Assembly (NCBI GenBank): GCA_944322775.1
Contig: CALUQA010000111.1
Span: 1-13,879 of the forward strand
Source of the DNA: an uncultured Elusimicrobiales bacterium
Lineage (GTDB): Bacteria; Elusimicrobiota; Elusimicrobia; Elusimicrobiales; Elusimicrobiaceae
Reading direction: 5' to 3'
Length of the DNA stretch: 13,879 nucleotides
Shown: positions 1 to 7,539 of the stretch, piece by piece
How the letters are laid out: every line of letters starts with the position of its first letter
Numbering within the stretch: position 1 is the stretch's first letter
Translations under genes and position numbers: made by a program
Notes under the pieces: generated by a model
Told to the model about the DNA's origin: nothing
The model's database searches: none
The model's input: the letters and a program-made list of their open reading frames with translations, nothing else

Positions 1-1
1 T

Positions 2-514
2 CTGCAGTTTTTACCCAATTTAACACAACTTATGGCGCTGGCCGTTTGCAACACCTTGCAAGGGCTAGGCGCCCATTCTTTTATTAAATGGCCCAACGAC
101 GTATATGCCGACGGCAAAAAAATTTGCGGCATGCTCAGCGAAGCCGTGGCCAACAGCCAAGGCCCGCAGGCGCTGATTATCGGCGTAGGCGTAAACGTCG
201 GGCAAACAAAATTAAACGTAGGCCAGCCGGCCGTATCGCTAAAAATGCTGGGCATTAACACCACGCCCCAAGCCGTGCTGGAAGGCATACTCACCCAATT
301 TTTTAAACAATATAAAGACGTGCTTGAAAACGGATTTGAAGTAATTCGCGCCGCGTATTTGCAGCGCTTTCCCTATCTGGGCAAAGCCGTGCAGATAAAA
401 AACGGCGTAGTTGACGCACAAGGCATTGTGCAAACCATTTCCCCCGAAGGCAAACTTGTGTTACAAACGCCGCAGGGATTGACGGAAATATCAATAGGAG
501 ACATGATGGTATGA
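2..514 (+). CDS. birA: Biotin--[acetyl-CoA-carboxylase] ligase, 3' part (5' end outside window)
   Basis: Biotin protein ligase, which activates biotin as biotinyl-AMP and attaches it to the lysine of biotin carrier domains. The frame is open from base 2, so the N-terminal part is missing; the visible 170 or so residues start inside the catalytic domain. The family signature KWPNDV followed by KKICGMLSE, then IIGVGVNV, is seen, and the C-terminal 45 residues resemble the small SH3-like domain found after the catalytic core. Methionine codons at base 32 and later are internal, because the sequence before them (LPNLTQL) still aligns with the family. The stop codon overlaps the oadG start by 4 nt (ATGA), so it is translationally coupled to a biotin-dependent decarboxylase, its obvious substrate. 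Whether an N-terminal DNA-binding domain exists cannot be seen. Family call is firm. Confidence 0.93.
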   Translation: MQFLPNLTQLMALAVCNTLQGLGAHSFIKWPNDVYADGKKICGMLSEAVANSQGPQALIIGVGVNVGQTKLNVGQPAVSLKMLGINTTPQAVLEGILTQFFKQYKDVLENGFEVIRAAYLQRFPYLGKAVQIKNGVVDAQGIVQTISPEGKLVLQTPQGLTEISIGDMMV

Positions 515-741
515 GTGCAGAAAGTCTTATTATGCAAAGCGTTGTAATCACCATCATCGGCATGCTGATAGTGTTTGTATTTCTCATCATTATGGTGGAA
601 GTCATGCACTTGTTGGCGTGGCTGGTGAAGGTGCTGGAGAAGTATTTTCCGCAAACCGTTGCCCAACCGGCGGCTGCCGCTGCTGATAACAGCCTGGTAG
701 CCATCGCCATTGCGGCGGCAAAAAGATTTCAAGGCAAGTAA
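511..741 (+). CDS. oadG: Oxaloacetate decarboxylase gamma subunit (OadG family), small membrane protein
   Basis: Small membrane subunit of 76 residues, the usual size for OadG-like gamma chains. Residues about 9-32 form one hydrophobic membrane segment (VVITIIGMLIVFVFLIIMV), followed by an amphipathic stretch, an Ala/Pro-rich linker (residues 50-58) and a short AIAIAAAKRF tail typical of these chains. In the known enzymes the gamma subunit joins the soluble alpha subunit to the beta membrane pump and aids assembly. The start at 511 overlaps the birA stop and has AGGAG at 496-500, spacing 10 nt. It is followed after 20 nt by oadA. The sequence of such short proteins is weakly conserved, so the call rests on the membrane segment, the tail and its place next to oadA and oadB. 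Confidence 0.85.
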   Translation: MSAESLIMQSVVITIIGMLIVFVFLIIMVEVMHLLAWLVKVLEKYFPQTVAQPAAAAADNSLVAIAIAAAKRFQGK

Positions 742-761
742 TTTAAATTTAGAGGAAAAAA

Positions 762-2549
762 ATGAAAAAAATTAACTTCATGCTCACCGCGTTCCGCGAC
801 GGCTTTCAGTCCGTTTATGGTGCGCGCGTATTAACCAAAGACTTTATGCCCGCCGTGGAAGCTGCCAAACACGCCGGCATTAATCATATGGAATTCGGCG
901 GCGGTGCCCGCTTCCAGGCGTTGTTCTTCTATTGCAACGAAAACGCCTTTGACATGATGGATACGTTCCGCAAAACCGCCGGCCCCGATGCCAACTTGCA
1001 AACCTTGGCCCGCGGCGTAAACGTGGTGGGTTTGGAAAGCCAGTCTTCCGACGTTATTAAGGCTCATGCCCAACTGTTCAAAAAACACGGCACGACCACC
1101 ATTCGCAACTTTGACGCTTTAAACGACGTTAACAACCTTATCTACTCCGGCAAATGCATTGCCGAAGCGGGCCTCAAACACGAAGTCTGCGTGTCCATGA
1201 TGTCCTTGGCCCCCGGCTGGGACAAAACCGGCAAAATCCACAATGAAATTTTCTACGAAAAAGTGCTGCGCTCCATTTTGGATTCCGGCGTTCCGTTTGA
1301 TTCCGTGTGCTTTAAAGACGCTTCCGGCACGTCTACGCCGGTGACCGTGGGCAAAACCATTGCCATGGCCCGCAAATTGCTGCCCAAAGGCACCAAAATC
1401 GTGTTCCACACGCACGAAACGGCGGGCAACTCCATCGCCTGCTGCTTGGCCGCCATTGAAAACGGCGCCGACTCTTTGGACTTGTCCATGCAGCCCGTGT
1501 CCGGCGGCACCTGCCAGCCCGATATTTTGACGATGTGGCACGCTCTGCGCGGCAGCGAATACACCTTGGACATTGACCCCAAGAAAATCCAGGAAGCCGA
1601 AAACGTGTTCCAGGATTGCATGAAAGACTATTTCTTGTCGCCTGAGGCCACCAAAGTCAACCCGATTATTCCGTTCTCCCCGTTGCCGGGCGGCGCTTTG
1701 ACCGCCAACACGCAGATGATGCGCGACAACGGCACCTTTGACAAATTCCCCGAAGTGGTCAAAGCCATGGGCGAATGCGTCAGACTGGGCGGCTTCGGCA
1801 CGTCCGTCACCCCGGTTTCTCAGTTCTACTTCCAGCAAGCTTACAGCAACGTAATGTTTGGCCCCTGGAAGAAAATTACCGACGGTTACGGCAAAATGGT
1901 GCTGGGCTACTTCGGCAAAACGCCGGTGGAACCCGATCCGGCCGTGGTCAAAGAAGCCAGCCAGCAGCTCGGCTTGGAACCGACCAAAAAGACCCCGCTT
2001 GAAATCAACGACGCCAACCCGAAAAAAGGCCTCAAACCCGCCAAAGAAAAATTGGTGGCTGCCGGCTTGCCGACCACCGATGAAAACGTTTTCATCGTGG
2101 CCACCTGCGGCGACAAGGGCTTGACCTATTTGAAAGGCGAAGGCAAAGTAAACGGCGTGCGCAAAGTAACGCCCAAAGTGACCGGCAACGCCTGCAAAGT
2201 GACCGTGGAAGGCAAAGCCTACGAAGTGAGCTTTGAAAGCGATTCCGTGGCCGTTGTCAACGGCAAACGCTACAACATCGGCGTGGGCGCTGCTGACGCC
2301 AAAGCCGCAGCTGCCAAACCGGCTGCTGCCACCGGCGCTGGCACGACGCTTAACTCCCCCTTGCCGGGTGCAATCTTGCGCATCAGCGTAAAAGACGGCG
2401 ACACCGTGGCCGAAGGGCAGGAAGTGCTGGTGTTGGAAGCCATGAAGATGGAAACTTCCGTCAGCGCTCCGGCCGCCGGCACCATTCACTTGCTCGTCAA
2501 ACAAGGCGACCAAGTGCAGACCGGTCATGCTTTGGCCGAAATTAAATAA
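762..2549 (+). CDS. oadA: Biotin-dependent carboxyltransferase, oxaloacetate decarboxylase alpha / pyruvate carboxylase subunit B type
   Basis: 595 residues, the normal length for OadA. Residues about 5-290 are the carboxyltransferase TIM barrel: FRDGFQS (12-18), RNFDALNDVNNL, FKDASGT (carbamylated Lys185 position) and HTHETAG (His216, His218). Together with Asp13 these give the four expected metal-site residues. Residues about 300-500 are the conserved PYC/OADA region and a linker containing an Ala/Lys/Pro run (about 511-527). Residues about 528-595 form the biotinyl domain with EAMKMETS; the biotinylated lysine is Lys562. The reaction is expected to be oxaloacetate to pyruvate with CO2 passed to biotin and then to the OadB pump. 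RBS AGAGG at 751-755, spacing 6. The barrel motifs differ from canonical OadA (usually RDAHQS, WGGATF, HCHATTG), so the true acid substrate is less certain than the fold. Confidence 0.9.
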   Translation: MKKINFMLTAFRDGFQSVYGARVLTKDFMPAVEAAKHAGINHMEFGGGARFQALFFYCNENAFDMMDTFRKTAGPDANLQTLARGVNVVGLESQSSDVIKAHAQLFKKHGTTTIRNFDALNDVNNLIYSGKCIAEAGLKHEVCVSMMSLAPGWDKTGKIHNEIFYEKVLRSILDSGVPFDSVCFKDASGTSTPVTVGKTIAMARKLLPKGTKIVFHTHETAGNSIACCLAAIENGADSLDLSMQPVSGGTCQPDILTMWHALRGSEYTLDIDPKKIQEAENVFQDCMKDYFLSPEATKVNPIIPFSPLPGGALTANTQMMRDNGTFDKFPEVVKAMGECVRLGGFGTSVTPVSQFYFQQAYSNVMFGPWKKITDGYGKMVLGYFGKTPVEPDPAVVKEASQQLGLEPTKKTPLEINDANPKKGLKPAKEKLVAAGLPTTDENVFIVATCGDKGLTYLKGEGKVNGVRKVTPKVTGNACKVTVEGKAYEVSFESDSVAVVNGKRYNIGVGAADAKAAAAKPAAATGAGTTLNSPLPGAILRISVKDGDTVAEGQEVLVLEAMKMETSVSAPAAGTIHLLVKQGDQVQTGHALAEIK

Positions 2550-2560
2550 GAGGCAGCCCC

Positions 2561-3715
2561 ATGGATATTTTGCAAGCATTAAACCAAATCTGGCAAACCA
2601 CGGCGGTCAACTCCATTACCTGGCAGCAACTGGTCATGATGTGTGTCTGTCTGTTCCTGTTGTGGCTGGGCATTAAAAAGCAGTTTGAACCGCTGCTCTT
2701 AGTACCTATCGCCTTTGGCGGTCTTTTGTCCAATATCCCGTTGGCCGGCATTGCCGGCCCGACGGGCTTCTTGGGCATCGTCTACAACTTTGGTATTCAG
2801 ACGGGTCTTTTCCCGCTGTTTATCTTTATGTCCGTAGGCGCCATGACCGACTTTGGCCCCTTAATCGCCAACCCGAAAATGGCCCTGTTGGGCGGGGCCG
2901 CGCAGTTTGGCATTTTTGCCACGCTGATCGGCGCCATTGGGCTTTCTTACATTCACATTGGCGACGCGACGCCTTTTGCCTTTGGGCTTAAGGAAGCCGC
3001 TTCCATCGGCATCATCGGCGGTGCAGACGGCCCGACGGCTATCTTTTTGACCAGCCGCTTGGCCCCGCAAATGCTGGGCGCTATTGCCGTGGCCGCTTAT
3101 TCTTATATGGCGCTGGTGCCTATCATTCAGCCGCCTATCATGAAACTGCTGACCACGGAAAAAGAACGCAAAATCGTGATGAAACAACTTCGCCCCGTGT
3201 CCAAACGCGAGAAGATCTTGTTCCCCATCGTGCTTTTGCTGCTGTGCGCCTTGTTGCTGCCCGATGCTGCCCCGTTAATCGGTGCGCTCTCTTTCGGCAA
3301 CCTGATTAAAGAATCGGGCGTGGCGGAAAGACTTTCCAAAACCCTGCAAAACGACTTCTGCAACATCGTTACCATTCTGCTGGGTCTGTCCGTAGGGTCC
3401 AAACTCTCTGCTGACCAATTCCTTAAAACCGAAACCTTGGGTATCTTGGTGCTGGGCGTTATCGCCTTCTCCATTGCCACGGCTTCGGGCGTGTTACTGG
3501 CCAAAGTAATGAATATGTTCAGCAAAGAAAAAGTCAACCCGCTTATCGGTTCTGCCGGTGTGTCTGCCGTACCGATGGCCGCCCGCGTATCCAACAAAAT
3601 CGGGCTGCAGTATGACAAAAACAACTACCTGCTTATGCACGCTATGGGCCCCAACGTGGCCGGCGTTATCGGCAGTGCAGTGGCTGCCGGCGTATTGCTG
3701 GCTCTGCTGAAATAG
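2561..3715 (+). CDS. oadB: Na+-transporting oxaloacetate decarboxylase beta subunit (OadB family)
   Basis: Membrane pump subunit of 384 residues with about nine to eleven hydrophobic segments. It decarboxylates carboxybiotin on the alpha subunit and couples this to Na+ export. The family hallmark GGADGPTAIFLTSRLAP is present, with Asp156 corresponding to the essential Asp203 of the Klebsiella protein. At the same offset, residues known as important there are also kept: Tyr182, Asn326, Gly330, Ser335 and Arg342, within PLIGSAGVSAVPMAARVSNK. The sequence MGPNVAGVIGSAVAAG near the C-terminus is also typical. The start at 2561 lies 11 nt after the oadA stop, with AGAGG at 2549-2553. The gene is slightly shorter than some homologues, which carry extra N-terminal segments, but no core part seems absent. 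Paralogous beta subunits serve methylmalonyl-CoA or glutaconyl-CoA decarboxylases; neighbours favour a keto-acid substrate. Confidence 0.95.
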   Translation: MDILQALNQIWQTTAVNSITWQQLVMMCVCLFLLWLGIKKQFEPLLLVPIAFGGLLSNIPLAGIAGPTGFLGIVYNFGIQTGLFPLFIFMSVGAMTDFGPLIANPKMALLGGAAQFGIFATLIGAIGLSYIHIGDATPFAFGLKEAASIGIIGGADGPTAIFLTSRLAPQMLGAIAVAAYSYMALVPIIQPPIMKLLTTEKERKIVMKQLRPVSKREKILFPIVLLLLCALLLPDAAPLIGALSFGNLIKESGVAERLSKTLQNDFCNIVTILLGLSVGSKLSADQFLKTETLGILVLGVIAFSIATASGVLLAKVMNMFSKEKVNPLIGSAGVSAVPMAARVSNKIGLQYDKNNYLLMHAMGPNVAGVIGSAVAAGVLLALLK

Positions 3716-3731
3716 TTGTAAGTTTTACAAT

Positions 3732-3761
3732 AAAAACCCCGCTCCAAAGAGCGGGGTTTTT
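3732..3761 (+). terminator. Strong bidirectional intrinsic terminator between oadB and the convergent pilin gene
   Basis: A perfect 13-bp stem (AAAAACCCCGCTC at 3732-3744 with GAGCGGGGTTTTT at 3749-3761) and a CAAA loop. It ends in U5 on both strands, so it can stop the oad operon from the left and the pilin transcript from the right. It lies 16 nt after the oadB stop. Confidence 0.93.
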
Positions 3762-3805
3762 ATTTACCCAACCTGTGTCAAGCTCAAAATTTCGTAACAA
3801 TTTTA

Positions 3806-4282
3806 CTAGCAGCAAATACAATCTTCTTCTACCGGAATATTTAATGTTTTAAAAAGCGTGCTGTCTCTATTATCATCGTGTTGGCAATATGCCCACGGGG
3901 AACCCACAAAAGAACCGTCCCATTTAATGCACACACAATCCAATCGTTCGGCCCAGTCCTCATTGGCGCCGGCAGCATATACAGAAGGCTCAGACATATT
4001 TAAAGAGAAAAGAAAATTATTTCCGCTTTCTTTTACCTGAACAGGAAGCTGGCTCATATCAGAACAATCAATATTTGAAGCGTTCTCCGGAGTGATACCA
4101 TTTGCCAAATAGCAAGCAGCTTTAGCATCTTTTAAAGCACGCAAGTTGACAAAAGCCTCAGCCCAACGGCTTTTTTAGACCGCTTTCTGATAATTAGGTA
4201 AAGCAATCGCCGCTAAAATGCCAATAATTAGCACCACCACTAATAATTCTATTAGGGTAAACCCTTGTTTATACTCACGCAT
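3806..4282 (-). pseudogene. Type IV pilin-like protein gene with in-frame TAA at codon 36
   Basis: Read from ATG 4282, preceded by AAGGAGGT (4289-4296, spacing 6), the frame begins with a class III prepilin leader of seven residues (MREYKQG) and then FTLIELLVVV, with Glu at position 5 of the mature chain, as in type IV pilins and type II secretion pseudopilins. Codon 36 is TAA (4175-4177), just after the helix segment NYQKAV. The frame continues without shift as KSRWAEAFVNLRALKDA to a TAG at 3806. The body is Cys-rich (ACYL, DCSD, DCVC, CICC), as in PilE-like pilins with disulfide loops. From memory, related pilins often have GAA (Glu) at this spot, so one G-to-T change would explain it. As written it would make a 35-residue peptide lacking the globular domain. 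It could be a recent null, a sequencing error or, less likely, readthrough. A TTG at 4144 could start only a headless body. Confidence 0.85.
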
Positions 4283-4327
4283 AAAAACACCTCCTTAAAA
4301 CAATTTATTTACAAAAACCCTATATCT

Positions 4328-4966
4328 CTATTTTACACCGTTTTTGGGGCACCACGGAGCAAGCGGGCATTGGTCGCACAAAGGTTTGCGCGCCGGGCAG
4401 GTGCTGCGCCCGTGCAAAATAAGGGCAATGCCTATCCACTGCCAGCGGTCGCGCGGGATAAGCTTCATTAAATCCTGCTCTATTTTTACGGGGTCTGTTT
4501 GCTTGGTAAAGCCCAAACGGAAGGACAAACGTTTTACATGCGTGTCCACCACAATGCCTTCCGGCGTGCCGAAATAGTCGCCCAGCAGCACATTGGCCGT
4601 TTTGCGGGCTACCCCGCGCAGGGTGAGCAATTCCTTCATGCTTTGGGGCACTTTGCCGCCATAGACTTCGCAAATGCGTTTGGAGCTTTCTATTAAAGAC
4701 AAAGCTTTGCTGTGATAAAAACCGGCCGAGTGGATAATGTCTTCCACGTCTTTAATGTCGGCCGCGGCCAAGGCCTGCGGCGTGGGATATTTTTTAAACA
4801 GATGGGGTGTAATTTGATTCACGCGCGCATCGGTACATTGGGCCGACAAAATAACGGCCATCAGCAGCTCCCACGCGTTTTTGTGATTTAAAGGAATAAT
4901 TACCTTGGGATAAAGCTTTTTAAGTTCGGCCAGCACGGGGGCCAAATCGCTTTTTTTAAGCAGCAT
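4328..4966 (-). CDS. nth: Endonuclease III (DNA glycosylase / AP lyase)
   Basis: Base excision repair enzyme that removes oxidised pyrimidines and cuts at abasic sites. From the chosen start it has 212 residues, against 211 in E. coli. The helix-hairpin-helix is LRGVARKTANVLL with catalytic Lys122, and the catalytic Asp141 is in VVDTHVKR. The [4Fe-4S] cluster ligands are Cys190, Cys197, Cys200 and Cys206 (C-x6-C-x2-C-x5-C). All lie 2-3 residues from the E. coli positions. The hairpin departs from the common LPGVGRKTA at two places (Arg for Pro, Ala for Gly). I chose ATG 4966 because GAGAGGG (4972-4978) sits 5 nt before it and the length matches; ATG 5002 would add 12 residues without family support. 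It overlaps the znuB end by 11 nt, so it is expressed with the zinc importer. Confidence 0.95.
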   Translation of the reverse strand: MLLKKSDLAPVLAELKKLYPKVIIPLNHKNAWELLMAVILSAQCTDARVNQITPHLFKKYPTPQALAAADIKDVEDIIHSAGFYHSKALSLIESSKRICEVYGGKVPQSMKELLTLRGVARKTANVLLGDYFGTPEGIVVDTHVKRLSFRLGFTKQTDPVKIEQDLMKLIPRDRWQWIGIALILHGRSTCPARKPLCDQCPLAPWCPKNGVK

Positions 4967-5795
4967 GTTTTCCCTCTCGTTTGCCGTATCCGCGCCCCAC
5001 ACGGGAAATGATAAAAGAAACGACCAAAAACAGCAGGTTAATCAAAATAATCGTCGCGCCGGAAGGGATATTAAACACAAAAGACAAATACACCCCGCTC
5101 CACACGCTTAAAAGCCCAAACACACAAGCAAGCCCCAATACCTGTTTGAAAGTTTTGGCCAACATCAGCGCGCTGACGGGCGGCAGAATAATCAGGGCGG
5201 AAATTAAGAAAATCCCCACCACCTTAAACGCCAGCACCACCGCCATGGACGTAAACACAATCAGCGTGGCATTCAGGCGGCTTACTTTAATGCCGCGGGT
5301 ATGGGCAAAGGCTTCGTCAAAACTGGCGGCCACCAAATCGCGATAGAAAAACAGCAAAAACAGCAACAGTGCCGCCAACACCAAGGCACACAAAAACACT
5401 TCCGTCTTGCCCACCGTTAAAATGCTGCCAAACAGAAAGCCGAACAAATCGGCATTAAAACCGCCGGCAATGGCCGTAATCAAAATACCCAGCGCCAGCC
5501 CCGCCGCACTGACAATGCCGATAGCCGCGTCGCCATATATTTTGATTTTTTCCATAATTTTAAGCACGCCTAAAGACGCCGCCAGCACCACCGGCAAAGA
5601 CATATACACCGGGCTGGTCTGCGTAAGCAGTCCCAAGGCAACGCCCGTCAAGCACACGTGGCTTAATCCGTCGCCAATAAGGGAAAGGCGCTTAAGCACC
5701 AAAAACACCCCCAGCAGCGCGCAAATCAGCGCCACCAAAGAGCCGGCCATCAAGCCGCGCTGCACAAAACCGTAACTTAAAAATTCGCTAATCAT
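4956..5795 (-). CDS. znuB: Zinc (metal) ABC transporter permease, ZnuB type
   Basis: Inner membrane permease of the ABC-3 family that moves Zn2+ (possibly Mn2+) into the cytoplasm. About 279 residues from ATG 5795, the usual size, with eight or so hydrophobic segments. Family sequences seen are RLSLIGDGLSHVCLTGVALG near residue 35, KVVGIFLISALIILPPVSALMLA in the C-terminal half, and IPSGATIILIN near the end. ATG 5795 has GGAGG with a 6-nt spacer; an upstream in-frame ATG at 5840 would add a basic, non-conserved 15-residue leader overlapping znuC. The start overlaps znuC by 8 nt and the end overlaps nth by 11 nt. The family also covers manganese and iron permeases; sequence alone does not fix the metal, but the His/Cys tail of the partner ATPase favours zinc. 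Confidence 0.92.
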   Translation of the reverse strand: MISEFLSYGFVQRGLMAGSLVALICALLGVFLVLKRLSLIGDGLSHVCLTGVALGLLTQTSPVYMSLPVVLAASLGVLKIMEKIKIYGDAAIGIVSAAGLALGILITAIAGGFNADLFGFLFGSILTVGKTEVFLCALVLAALLLFLLFFYRDLVAASFDEAFAHTRGIKVSRLNATLIVFTSMAVVLAFKVVGIFLISALIILPPVSALMLAKTFKQVLGLACVFGLLSVWSGVYLSFVFNIPSGATIILINLLFLVVSFIISRVGRGYGKREGKHAA

Positions 5796-6627
5796 GTTTT
5801 GCCTCCGCCCCGTGCGCCGCCACATGCCCAAACGCACCATGCACGTCTTCGCACTGGCACCCCAGCGGACAACGCCCGTGATTATGCAGGTGGTCTATGG
5901 TATGCTGGGCAAAAGCGCCCAGTTTTTCGGCCACTTTTTGGGAATGGCAGAACTGTTGCTTATCGCCAAAGAACACCAGTTCTTTGTCTATATACATAAA
6001 TTTGGAAATATATTTGCCCACCTCGCCCGTGTCGTGCGTGATGAGCAGAATGGTCACGCCGTATTTGCTGTTCAGCTCGCCCAGCAGGTCAAAAAACATT
6101 TCCCGGCTGGTGGCGTCCATGGCGGCAGAAGGTTCGTCCAAAATAAGCAGCTGCGGCTTGCTGACTAATGCGCGCGCCAAAAGCACCCGCTGCTGCTGGC
6201 CGACGGACAGATCCGAAAAAATACATTTGGCCAAATCCAGCGTGCGGGTTTGGCGCAAGGCGCGATACACTTCTTTCAAATTGGCGGCGGTAGGGTCTTT
6301 GTGGGCGCTGTCATAACACAGGCCCATCAGCACCACTTCTTCCACCGATACGGGAAAGCGCGACTGGGAAACCGGGCTCTTTTGCGCCAAATAGCCGATT
6401 TTATACCAGTCCTTAAATTTGGCCACCGGCGTGCCAAAAAGCTTAATTTCGCCGGCGCCCTTTTCCAGCCCTAAAATCAGTTTAAGCAGCGTGGTCTTGC
6501 CGCCGCCGTTGGGGCCAATAATGCCCACATAATCGCCTGCTTGCACGCAAAAAGAAACATTTTCCAGCACTAACGTGCGGGTATATTTAAAACAAACGTC
6601 TTTTGCTTCCACTACTGCGCCTGACAT
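5788..6627 (-). CDS. znuC: Zinc ABC transporter ATP-binding protein, ZnuC type, with His/Cys-rich tail
   Basis: Cytoplasmic ATPase of the metal importer, 279 residues. Walker A is GPNGGGKTT (39-47), Q-loop LAQKS, signature LSVGQQQR, Walker B LLILDEPSAAMD and the switch histidine in LLITHD. Residues 242-279 form a tail with eight His and three Cys (for example HTIDHLHNHGRCPLGCQC), probably metal binding. Some known ZnuC proteins, including that of E. coli, also end in a His-rich tail, so this fits zinc rather than a new function; the Cys cluster is an addition worth noting. Start 6627 has GGAGG about 8 nt upstream and overlaps the znuA end by 16 nt. Its stop overlaps znuB. The gene order znuA-znuC-znuB within one overlapping set indicates one operon. 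Confidence 0.94.
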   Translation of the reverse strand: MSGAVVEAKDVCFKYTRTLVLENVSFCVQAGDYVGIIGPNGGGKTTLLKLILGLEKGAGEIKLFGTPVAKFKDWYKIGYLAQKSPVSQSRFPVSVEEVVLMGLCYDSAHKDPTAANLKEVYRALRQTRTLDLAKCIFSDLSVGQQQRVLLARALVSKPQLLILDEPSAAMDATSREMFFDLLGELNSKYGVTILLITHDTGEVGKYISKFMYIDKELVFFGDKQQFCHSQKVAEKLGAFAQHTIDHLHNHGRCPLGCQCEDVHGAFGHVAAHGAEAKHD

Positions 6628-7520
6628 TTAAGGCCCTCCTTAAGGTTGTGCAAGTTGCGGCGCATATAGTCGGTGTAGGTAATGCCGGCGTCAAAATCGC
6701 GCTTGCTTACTTCTTCCACCGTATAAAGCGGCAGCATGCGCACGCCCGTTTCCTGTGCGACGGTGTCTGCCAGGTCGGAAGCAATCATTTCTTCGGTATA
6801 CACGGCCGGCACGCCGTTCTGGCGGATAAAACGCACCAAAGAGGCCAGGCGGTGCACGGAATGTTCCCCCTGGTGGGACGTGCCCGTTAAGGCCTGGAAC
6901 TCCAGCCCATAGGTGCGGGCCAAATTGCCAAAGGCCAAATGCCCCACGTGCACCACGTCGCGGCTTTGGCAGTTGGCCAGCTCGCGGTTGAAATCTTCGT
7001 GCAAGGTTTTAATTTCTTTTTCAAAAGCGTCAAACTGCTGGCGGTAATAAGCTTTGCCGGCAGGGTCTGTTTTGATAAGGGCTTTTTCTATGCGTTTGGC
7101 CATTTCCAGCGCGCCGTAAGGGGTCATCCAAATATGCGGGTCCTGGTCCGGGTGAGAAGGACCGGCCTCCAGCGCGTTCACGCCGGAAATGCCCTGCAAA
7201 ATGTCGTTTACCCACGGTTCCACCCGCGGGGAAACATACACAAACAAATCAGACTCGCTGACGGCAATGATGGAACCGGGCGTCGGCTCAAAGCTGTGCG
7301 GCTCCGTGCCGGGCGGCACCAGCATGGTCAGCTGCACGCGGTCCCCGCCGATTTGTTTAAGCAAGCTGTAAGCCACATAGCCCGAAGCGGTAACTTTCAG
7401 TTTGTCCTGCGGGGCGGCAGGAGCGGACGGGGTTTGCGCAGGCGTGGAACCCTTCCACCACCAAAAGCCAAACGCCGCCAGCACTAAAATGATTAAAACG
7501 GCAATTATTTTTTTCTTCAT
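6612..7520 (-). CDS. znuA: Zinc ABC transporter substrate-binding protein, ZnuA type, membrane-anchored
   Basis: Extracytoplasmic zinc-binding component of cluster A-1, 302 residues. After KKK, residues about 5-21 are a hydrophobic segment ending in FGFWWWKGS. There is no lipobox Cys and no clear signal peptidase site, so it may stay as an N-terminal anchor; residues 26-38 are a Pro/Ala spacer. Family motifs are VPPGTEPHSFEPTP (His75), DPHIWMTP (His129) and HVGHLAFG (His194), the three expected metal ligands; the fourth is less clear, perhaps Asp277 in the C-terminal region. The long His/Asp-rich loop of many ZnuA proteins is reduced to SHPDQDPH. Start 7520 has TGAGG about 5 nt upstream and a TATAAT box at 7540-7545. 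First gene of znuACB-nth. Confidence 0.92.
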   Translation of the reverse strand: MKKKIIAVLIILVLAAFGFWWWKGSTPAQTPSAPAAPQDKLKVTASGYVAYSLLKQIGGDRVQLTMLVPPGTEPHSFEPTPGSIIAVSESDLFVYVSPRVEPWVNDILQGISGVNALEAGPSHPDQDPHIWMTPYGALEMAKRIEKALIKTDPAGKAYYRQQFDAFEKEIKTLHEDFNRELANCQSRDVVHVGHLAFGNLARTYGLEFQALTGTSHQGEHSVHRLASLVRFIRQNGVPAVYTEEMIASDLADTVAQETGVRMLPLYTVEEVSKRDFDAGITYTDYMRRNLHNLKEGLKCQAQ

Positions 7521-7539
7521 AAAATCCTCATCAAAAGGT

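Noticed and set aside
1119..2579. Long 486-codon open frame on the minus strand
   Set aside because: It is antisense to oadA/oadB, has a Gly/Phe/His-rich composition typical of a mirrored GC-biased gene, and has no family motif.
3806..4144. Separate short gene starting at TTG 4144
   Set aside because: No RBS near it, and the sequence upstream continues in frame as the pilin N-terminus with a strong RBS; it is the body of the interrupted pilin.
4967..5002. Longer nth with start at 5002
   Set aside because: The extra 12 residues lie inside znuB and lack family support; GAGAGGG before ATG 4966 and the 212-residue length favour the shorter form.
5796..5840. Longer znuB with start at 5840
   Set aside because: The extra leader is basic and not family-like; GGAGG with proper spacing marks ATG 5795.
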